Shown one piece after another: positions 56,139-64,000 of a stretch of DNA of 64,000 nt. The notes below the pieces were generated by a model, which worked only from the letters and a program-made list of their open reading frames with translations, ran no database searches and was not told the origin of the DNA. The translations under genes were made by a program, and so were the position numbers. Positions within the stretch are counted from its first letter, which is position 1. Each line of letters begins with the position of its first letter. Origin of the DNA: Metridium senile (Eukaryota > Cnidaria > Anthozoa > Actiniaria > Metridiidae); NCBI GenBank assembly GCA_949775045.1, contig OX459102.1:1916101-1980100 (forward strand). Direction: 5' to 3'.

Positions 56139-59100
56139 CTAATTTGTTCCACAATAACGCAGTGAACAATTACCCGGCGGTTGCAATTCATACACATAAA
56201 ATGCTCCACAGTTTCTAACCCTTATATATTTCGAAAAGCTACAACAATTACTACCCCAGTTAAAACAAGCTTTCCTTGATACGATTCCTTGAGATGTATC
56301 GGGGTGCGCATCGCTTAACCACCCCGTCGCAGAGGTGTCACATCGGCTTTTAGTTGCACATGTGGACGGCATGCGTTGCCCTGCGCTCCCTGTTAGACGG
56401 TACCATTTCACAGCTATGCCACTATCACATTTGGTTGATACGGTAACGTAGTTCACGTTTCTTGTACCATCGGTAATATTTGTGTACGTTACGCATGGGG
56501 CATCTATAGAATTAATAGGCAAGTTAATAGTGATAATTATGGCGATGGCGATGGTGATAGTGCATGGTGATGATATAGTAGCTTTAAATACCCGTACACT
56601 GAGAGCACTAAGGGGTGGACCATTTGACTTTTGAAGTCGTAAAGGAGTGGCGCAAGGCGTATATATATAGACACGTGCGCCGTTTTATATTGTTAAATTG
56701 TATACACTTCCATGTATACAGCTATATTTCAAAAAACGTTGAATACTGAATAGTGCATTTCAAGACCAAAGGGCATTGTGGGTCTCATTAATTTGAAATA
56801 ACAAATAAATATACAGCGATATTTACTCCCTATAACTTGCTCGTATATTGTTTTAAATGAAATACCCTTAGAATAAAGTATCTAGTTGTTGTCTATTTTA
56901 CTTAACAGTATTACAGGCCCCAAAAATACATTTTGGTCTTGCAATGCACTATTCAGTATGCAGTATTATATGTTTTTGAAATAGCTGTATTAGTTTTAAT
57001 ATTTAACATTATGTATATATAGTATTCAGTTAGATATTCTTAGAAGCCTTTTGAACGACGAATAAAGTATGTGTAAAAAAAAGAAAGAATTGGCGATTGA
57101 CAATTGGCGATTGCACGACCGAAAAGCACTGTGGTTCTTTATATAATTAGTAAATGGCACTATAAAACCGAAATAACTTTTCCTTGTGTTTTTAGGCTCT
57201 AAAACGTCATGAATTTAATCAGTTATTTGTCAAGCAAGAGTACCCAAAGTTCCTTTCAGTCGTGCAATTGCCAATCGCCAATTCTCTCCGACAACTTTTT
57301 TTGAAATAGGTGTATGTATACACCCTATGCAAAAAGGCAATTCCTTACTTAATCAGTATTAGAAGACACCATTGCTTTTATTAGAAAGAGCACATCGAAA
57401 TTAGTGATATTCCAAAATTTCAATGTAGTAACATAAACTGATCAAAAGTTACAGCTTTTTGAAGTTACAAAGATTTGGCTTAAAATTTGCACTTTGGCCT
57501 TTAGGGACCTGCTTTCGTGTTTTTGGTGCATTTTAAATGCTGATAACTCTAGAGAGATTCAATATATGACAACAGAACTCTACAATATTACTAATTTAGA
57601 CATGCTCTTTCTTGTAAGAGAAAAATATTATTGAAATGTTTTATTGTTCATGGTGTTTCGTGTTGCTCGTTCCCAGTCCCTTACTCTTTTTGCATAGGGT
57701 CTATGTAAATACACAATAATACTTAATACAAGTAATGATAATGTATATCTCTGAGATTATTCAAACCAATAGCTGTTATTACAGTTATATGCAAATGATT
57801 TCAAACAATGGATTCAAATCGAGGCTTTCGGGCAAACCTATTGTTTTCGCCCGAAAGCCTCGACTTCAACCCATTGTTCAAAATCATTTGCATATAACTG
57901 TAATAACAGCAGTACTGATGTATACATACCGTTGACTATTTCGCATGTTTTCCCTATAAATCCCGCTCTACATGTACAAGTGTAACCACGTTCACTGTTG
58001 ACACACGTACCCCCATTAGTGCAAGGATTGGGGCTGCACGAATCTGTATAGATATTAATTAAGATGTTTATTTGAGCATGCAATTTATGGTATTATAATA
58101 TATCGAAATAAATATATCGAAACAATAATTGATTATTTGTATTTTGCACTTTTTCGATAAATTATTTAGATGGGCATAGGAGGTAATCAAGGTGGTAAAG
58201 TGCTTGTTTGAAATCCTGTCCTATTCCTGTACCATGTGATCGTGCCTGGCCAATCATATTGCTGAAAACTAGTCATGTGGTGCCAAAAAGACACCTCTAT
58301 CGATTCATGCAAATGAGCAAAACCTATTGTTTTGGGTTCTTTTACATTAGATTCCGCACACGTGAGATGCGACGTTTGAACTAGGCCTAAAGCAGTTACG
58401 TAAACACTACAATATGTTTTTTCTTATGACTGGGTAAATACAGATTGTGTTTGATATCTTTACCTTTTGTTTCGCAGTTTTTTCCAGTGAAAGGAACGAC
58501 GCATGTGCATTTGTAAGTGACTTCGTCCAGTGTTTGGCATGTTCCTTGGTTTTTACAAGGCAAAATTCCACAAGGATCGGCAACTGCATGGTAAAAAATA
58601 AAATGATATCAGTTATCCATCATAATTATATGAGACAACGTTTCCTCCCTACTTTTGCAACGGCTTCGCAGACCTTAAGAGGGGAATGGGTGAAGGGGGT
58701 GGGGGTTTGGTTAAAAGTATCGGGCCGGTACACACATTTTCAAAAACACACCTAAAAGATACCGGAGGGTGTGGCACAAACGGTTTTTTTACCCTAACAA
58801 ATATGGAAAAAGAAAATAGCGCGGAAAGGAATGGGATTTCCCTTTACCGATACCCTGATAAACGCACCGCTTTACGTGACGGCAGTATGTACGTCTGTGT
58901 AGGAGGATACAAGAATTGATAAAACATGATTTCATAGTACAAAACTAGTAAAACATGCAGTTTTATAAGTGATAATTTACTGACCACTCTCATTGTTAAC
59001 CGCTGGCTTACAGCAGTCCTCCAATAATTGTAAATAATCACCGAAAGGGCTGAGGGGAGTGATTATCAATATCTATATCTGTAGCTTACCTCCTGTCGAC

Positions 59101-60455
59101 ATATTGCAATACGTCTTTTTTGATTGGTGCGCATGTTTAATCCAGTACACACCGCTGGACGGTGAGTGTATGCTATTCTTGACCTCCATGCACGATTCTC
59201 CAGGCAACTCTCCATGAGAACCAATGGCAGCTGAGTAAAAGAACAATAAAAGTTCGCAACGTCATTGTTAGTTCTTCAAACTTTCTTATAAAGTGTTACA
59301 TAAAACTATATATAATAGACCAATCAGCTAACGCGTTGCTATGTACGTTTCAACCCAATTCAAAATCACTGGGAATAAAAACTTTTGTTCCAAACCTTTT
59401 CCACGTGATGTCGAAATATATAAGACAAAGAAACTTATTCACAACAGATTTGAATTGGGTGGAAACATACATAGCAACACGTTAGCCGATTTGGTCTATA
59501 ATGAAATATTTTGTAAAACAATAAATAAAACGTCAGTAAATCTAAGGTTCTTATAAAGTGTTATAATAAGGTTCTTATAGTGTTATAATATAAACTGTAA
59601 AATTACTAAAAATATAGGCATGCCCTAATTAATAATCCTGTTTATAAGGTTATTGAGAGGTTCCACTGTACAAACAAAGCGACTCTTTGCGTCATGTCGC
59701 GACTACTAACGGTTTTAATTAAAATGGGCTTGTATATTACAAGCCACCTGCCCATGTATATATTTAAATATATAGAGCACATATAATTAAAATAGGTTAA
59801 TCATGGAAAATGTCTATTTTCTATGCAGTATATTTGTTGTTTTTTTTGGAGTATTTGTTGATAGATATTCTGTTATTTATTTCTTGTCTTCTACTTGGTT
59901 TCTATGTTCATGTTTAAAGAGTAACTGAAGCTGCTGCTGTTGATGATGATATTGATGTCGACGATGATGGTGATGATGGTGATGATTACGACGATGATGA
60001 TGATGTCGACGATGATGATGATGTCGACGATGAAGGTGATGATTGTGATGATAACGACAATGGTGATGATGTCGACGATGATGGTTATGATGGTGATGAT
60101 TACGATGTTGATGATGTCGACGATGATGGTTATGATGGTGATGATTACGATGTTGATGATGTCGACGATGATGGTTATGATGGTGATGATTACGATGTTG
60201 ATGATGTCGACAATGATGGTTATGATGGTGATGATTACGATGTTGATGATGTCGACGATGATGGTTATGATGGTGATGATTACGATGTTGATGATGTCGA
60301 CGATGATGGTTATGATGGTGATGATTACGATGTTGATGATGTCGACAATGATGGTTATGATGGTGATGATTACGATGTTGATGATGGTGACGATGATGGT
60401 TATGATTACGATGATGATGATGATTACGCCGATATGATATCTGATGATCTCGACA

Positions 60456-60491
<36 letters not shown>

Positions 60492-63400
60492 GTAATTGAT
60501 GACAATGATATTTATTTCGATGATGATGATCATTATGATCATGATGGTTACGATGACAGTACGTTAGTAACAATTATTATAATAATCGAAGTGGTGATAA
60601 CTGACATTGCTTTATCATATCAAGTCTCTCATCCGGCGCAGTCACTAATTTATAAGAACCTTGTAAATAAAGTTTTTCAAACTATCATCACAGTTAGAAT
60701 TGCTACCGTTCGTTTCATAGTAAACAACAGTGGAACTCCTCTTTACTGAACCTTCAAAAACAGGAATTCTCTCGAAACCAATATATTTTGGTCCCAAAGT
60801 TTCCAATTATACCTAAGTCAGTAAAGTAGAACACCCAGCTAAACCGAACATTTCTTGATTCAAGCGCTGTCCAGTATAGAGGGGCCGGTGTTACTATGAT
60901 AGACAACCATGAAAAGCTAGATCAATTGGACCATTGAGATGGAAATAACACATTTTAGAAACTCTTAGACTAAGTAAACACAAGATTTTAAAAAAACTGA
61001 ACCGATATTAAAACTATTCCAATTCAACAAAAACGCCGTATATGTGTAAAATAAATATGAAAGCAGGTGATTGTAGAATTTCGCGCTGATAATTATACAG
61101 CAGTTTCGGACTATAGTTACTAAAATATTTTTTCAAGAATTAACAATAACCTGAAATGATTACCTTATACAGCGTCTCGCGCGACTTTCAGAATAACAAT
61201 TGAATAGTATTTTTATTTCAAGATTTGCAGGATATCTTTATTGATGGAAAGAATTATATGTGTCTTTATTTTGAACGATTATTCTCTCGGTCTCTATGAA
61301 TATAATCGACCTAATCTCGGTGTTTATTTCTCGATATAAAGTTAAAAAAGAAACCACAAAGAGAGCGCGAAAAATGAGTTCATTTATACATCGCATGAAT
61401 TAACCTACACACAAAAGTGTTTCATTATTTGTGAAATACTTATAAATATATGGGTTTCTTGATTGAAGATAGTGTGTTAAAACTACCATAAACCAAACAA
61501 ATGCAAATTAAATCAACTCAAAATTAAAAAGTTTGCTTCCGCCAATTTTCGCTATTTTTTAGAAATGATTGCCAAAAATTGTTAATTGCTTGCTATAAAA
61601 TTTCATTATATATTACATCTAATTGCAAGAACGGTTGAAAAAAGAATTCAGTTAGAGTGATCTTCCTTTGTCTTTTAAGTAATTCCTTTCCCACTAATAA
61701 AATTACAAATGTCAATTTTCATTTTTTTCAATTTCAATTTCAATTTTTATTATATATAATTGTTATTTTTAATATCCGTGCAGTCTTTGTTCACACAAAC
61801 GTTAACTCATCATAAATTAAGGCAAATATAAAGAAAAAACTATCGACACCTAACGTTTACATCAGGACGATTTTTGTGGCAATTCAGCCTGTCGTGAGTC
61901 TGTAAACATCCTATCGTTCTGACTTGTAGGTTATATAATTAATATATATTATATAAATTGATTTTTCAGATGTGCAAGCCATATCTTTTAGAGATTGAGA
62001 TTAAGATTAACTAATGACAACGGATATAAAAACAGCCGTAATAAAAGGCGATTTAGCCTGTGAGTATGTAAGGGACGGAACATTTGATTTTTGATGGTGA
62101 GGGACCCAATTCCCCCAAAAATATCGAGCAAGGCCTTAACTCTTAAAAAAAACCCAGCATGACCAATCAAGGCAAAAAAAATATGAAATGATTTGTAAAA
62201 GAAATATCTTGCAACTGAATGTCGGGGGGGAAAATGGAACAAACCAAAAATTCATTTTTCTATAGGTTATTTTTGCATCTGATGTAGAACTGTGCACGCT
62301 GAATCGAGTTAAAAATTAAAAATAAAACATTTAGATTAATTAACGGTGTCAACAACCGAAAATAACCGTAATTAGATTCGATTTGGTTGTACCGTTTCCA
62401 TTTCATGGGCGCCTTTGTCACTATATATGATTGGTGTTTGTCATTAAAAATTGATAATGTCGGCTACTTTAATCAATTTTCAGTATCTTTGAAATTATTG
62501 ATCAATTCGTTGATTGAAATTCCTTTTTACTACACACTACTACAAACTATGTAATTTCATATGTATAATTGCTTTATTCTTGATTCGATAGACGGAAACA
62601 CGGTGAAAAAATGAAACAAAATAGTCATTACCAGGTGTAAATGTATGTGTATTTAATTATGTGTTTTAATTCACTTTGACGGTTGGCGGTTAAAATTTCG
62701 GTATCTTGACGTTTTACGGGCTCGTTTTGAGGTGTAAATAATACAATTAGATCAATATCAGAAAATTATTTTATTATTTTTACAATTTACAACACAGGCA
62801 GTTAGAGCAGATTTCGTATGACTGTGAAAAGTTCGTGCCGTGTGTGTGCCTTGCTGCGACCGTGATGTTTATACACCTAATCCAAAAAACGTTGTCTGGT
62901 CCGCCGCACAGTCCTCGCGCCAAGACTGTGAAAGATATTGGTTATATCTAATCAGTAATTAATTTATTTGGATGTTCACACTCTAGTGTGGTACTTTTTT
63001 CAACGAAATAGTGTTGTGCCTACTTTTATTTTCTTGTTATATCACTCTCATCAAAATATTCACTGTGTTTTCCTTCACGGTCTTGGCGCGAGGACTGTAC
63101 GGCGGACCCGACAACGTTTTTTGGATTAGGTGTATAATATTTTGCCGTACCTTGCCGTGCCTTGGCAACGTTCGTGCCTTAAACCTTTTACAGCCATACA
63201 AAATCTGCTCTAATTTTTGGACGTATTTCATGTTTATACAGGATATTTTTTAAGGATGGAGACCTGGCTTTTTATACGAGTATTTGGAGAAGAAATGGGT
63301 TTACAGCGAATTTTTCGTCATCAGTGAAGGTAAATTTTTGACGATTGTTTCATTTGACGCTCAGTGAAGGAAATTAAATTTTAGGCCGTTTGACGGCTGA

Positions 63401-63739
63401 CGTCATTAAGACCCTTTTGTATTTGCATATGATGACGAAAATAGTCATTTTCAGGTGAAGATATCGATATATGTATAAATATTGATATTAGCCAACAGGT
63501 CTCGCTTGTATTTGCGTAGGTAAATAAATTATTGAGTTATTATGATATTTTAAAGAAGAAGAAGAAGAAGAAGAAGAAGAAGAAGAAGAAGAAGAAGAAG
63601 AAGAAGAAGAAGAAGAAGAAGAAGATGAAGAAGATGAAGAAGCAGATGAAGAAGAAGAAGAAAGAAAGAAGAAGAAGATGAAGATGAACAAGAACAAGAA
63701 CAAGAAGAAAGAAAGAACAACAACAACAACAACAACATG

Positions 63740-63774
<35 letters not shown>

Positions 63775-64000
63775 CTGAACGTTAAATTGTTTTAATAGGG
63801 GAACAGAATTTAAAATTATTCATAACCAAAAATGAGATATTATTATTATTATTAATATTTATTTTTTTATTTTTTTTTTTTTCAACTAAAAAGCATTTGT
63901 ACTGACCTGGTTTTGGTTTTTCAAAATAGACACCCATCGAATTGTCTCGTTTTTTGGACGGTTTCTCTGCAACTGTTCTGTTATTCAGCTCGCACATCAA
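56139..64000 (-). CDS. Mosaic secreted protein (PAN-like end, fibrinogen-type segment, two EGF, D8C), 3' part of gene
   Basis: Five minus-strand exons, all joined in phase 1. 64000-63907 (5' part outside the window): [17 protein letters not shown]...YFEKPKP, like the end of a PAN/Apple domain. 59230-59090: [19 protein letters not shown]...YCNMSTGG, like the first part of a fibrinogen-type domain without the rest. 58583-58464: EGF with six cysteines ([14 protein letters not shown]...[12 protein letters not shown]). 58043-57930: second EGF ([14 protein letters not shown]...[12 protein letters not shown]). 56503-56139: a D8C (uromodulin/OIT3-type) domain with [42 protein letters not shown], ending RYCGTN and TAG. 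Junction codons rebuild sensible residues each time. Such architectures are secreted or surface proteins; the function is unknown. Introns hold many foldbacks and a minisatellite. Confidence 0.85.
56712..56995. repeat. Foldback in the last intron of the mosaic gene
   Basis: ATACAGCTATATTTCAAAAA and GAATAGTGCATTTCAAGACC at the left are matched by reverse complements at about 56935-56990. It is a short intronic DNA element; the edges are approximate. Confidence 0.6.
57088..57290. repeat. Foldback with AATTGGCGATTG arms
   Basis: GAATTGGCGATTGACAATTG at about 57088 pairs with CAATTGCCAATCGCCAATTC at about 57265-57285. The right edge runs into CTTTTTTTGAAATAGGTGTA, the same motif found next to the hAT relics and inside the 62.8-kb MITE. 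Confidence 0.6.
57312..57713. repeat. Element with ACCCTATGCAAAAAG inverted ends
   Basis: GTATACACCCTATGCAAAAAG-type sequence at about 57313 is matched in reverse by CTTTTTGCATAGGGTCTATG at about 57684-57704. Its right 110 bases match 52203-52312. It is intronic in the mosaic gene. Confidence 0.55.
57773..57909. repeat. 137-nt near-perfect hairpin beside an EGF exon
   Basis: Arms of 61 bases (57773-57833 and 57849-57909) match at 56 positions, starting CTGTTATTACAGTTATATGC at both ends, with a 15-base loop. It begins 20 bases inside the intron after the exon ending at 57930, so it would be transcribed as part of the mosaic gene's precursor RNA. Confidence 0.85.
59311..59500. repeat. Foldback MITE in the first visible intron
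   Basis: TATAATAGACCAATCAGCTA and, from the other side reversed, TATAGACCAAATCGGCTAAC lead inverted arms of about 55 bases that share CGTTGCTATGTA and CCACCCAATTC-type words. There is no coding content. Confidence 0.65.
59936..60495. repeat. GAT-rich minisatellite with a 45-bp unit
   Basis: A core of about seven 45-bp units (about 60071-60400, marked by GTCGACRATG every 45 bases) lies between simple GAT-rich stretches and a final run of (GAT)n. Because the unit is a multiple of three, several frames stay open. One on the plus strand is Asp-rich (15-residue [15 protein letters not shown] unit, open 59918-60499 with no ATG); one on the minus strand is His/Arg-rich. It lies inside an intron of the mosaic gene and I do not call a protein. 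Confidence 0.85.
60500..62804. other. Intronic sequence of the mosaic gene, nothing recognised
   Basis: This is AT-rich with no supported exon, RNA gene or clear repeat apart from short simple runs (TTTCAATTTCAATTTCAATT at about 61726-61745). Confidence 0.4.
62805..63210. mobile_element. 406-bp TA-flanked MITE, long form
   Basis: TA at 62803-62804 and 63211-63212 flank inverted ends GAGCAGATTTCGTATGAC and, reversed, GAGCAGATTTTGTATGGC. Internal arms contain ACACCTAATCCAAAAAACG and GCGCCAAGACTGTG in both orientations. It is the same family as the 149-bp element at 24358, with a longer core. Confidence 0.75.
63552..63776. repeat. Compound microsatellite (GAA)n then (CAA)n
   Basis: A run of GAA/AAG triplets from about 63552 grades through GAT and AAC interruptions into CAA/AAC triplets, ending near 63776. 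It produces long Ser, Leu or Lys homopolymer frames that are artefacts. It ends about 130 bases from the PAN-like exon. Confidence 0.9.

Noticed and set aside
59877..60542. 221-codon His/Arg-rich frame on the minus strand
   Set aside because: It is a product of the 45-bp GAT-rich minisatellite inside an intron, with no signal peptide, splice context or non-repeat part.
63488..63774. Poly-Ser and poly-Leu frames
   Set aside because: They are read straight from the (GAA)n/(CAA)n microsatellite.

Overview
The window reads as AT-rich, intron-bearing animal DNA, most likely from an anthozoan cnidarian (coral or sea anemone). The evidence is short exons with clean GT-AG junctions, a cluster of fibrinogen-related lectin genes, a mosaic secreted gene (PAN-like end, fibrinogen-type segment, two EGF, D8C) of a kind I associate with cnidarians, a CR1/Jockey-like LINE, and many foldback DNA elements. 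The clade call is inference; no marker gene settles it.

Layout. (1) 1-7.8 kb, 28.2-31.2 kb and 38.1-43.8 kb are three copies of one duplicated block, each ending in a minus-strand four-exon fibrinogen-related (FReD) gene. Genes 1 (5717-7716) and 3 (41992-43754) are intact, with predicted secreted proteins of 281 and 280 residues. Gene 2 (29177-30963) has a nonsense codon in exon 3. Blocks 1 and 3 also share a decayed hAT transposase, and block 1 carries two extra insertions of about 1 kb. (2) 7.8-15.3 kb is AT-rich repeat DNA split by a 5'-truncated LINE with a long intact frame (9616-12279). (3) 15.3-21.3 kb is a nested inverted-repeat structure: 1.0-kb outer arms ending in TTAA around two homologous 1.4-kb palindromes. 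(4) 21.3-25.4 kb holds small DNA elements (TTAA, TA and 9-bp target duplications) and a 37-bp satellite. (5) 25.5-27.6 kb is a plus-strand two-exon gene for a secreted protein I do not recognise; a 1.0-kb TA-flanked element lies in its intron. (6) 31-38 kb and 43.8-51 kb hold repeated modules that include 'orphan' copies of the FReD upstream region without the gene. They are interrupted by a 4.0-kb and a 0.77-kb inverted-repeat element, both inserted at TA; uninterrupted relatives of both sites survive elsewhere in the window. (7) 51-56 kb holds foldback elements and no gene I can support. (8) 56.1-64 kb is the 3' part of a large minus-strand mosaic gene running off the right edge.

Working picture: the two intact FReD genes and the mosaic gene encode secreted, disulphide-rich proteins suited to recognition or adhesion outside the cell. 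The rest is mobile-element debris. Several elements can be bounded to the base because duplicated copies preserve the pre-insertion sequence. Exon boundaries come from frame, phase and splice consensus read by eye; repeat boundaries are approximate unless an exact target duplication is given.
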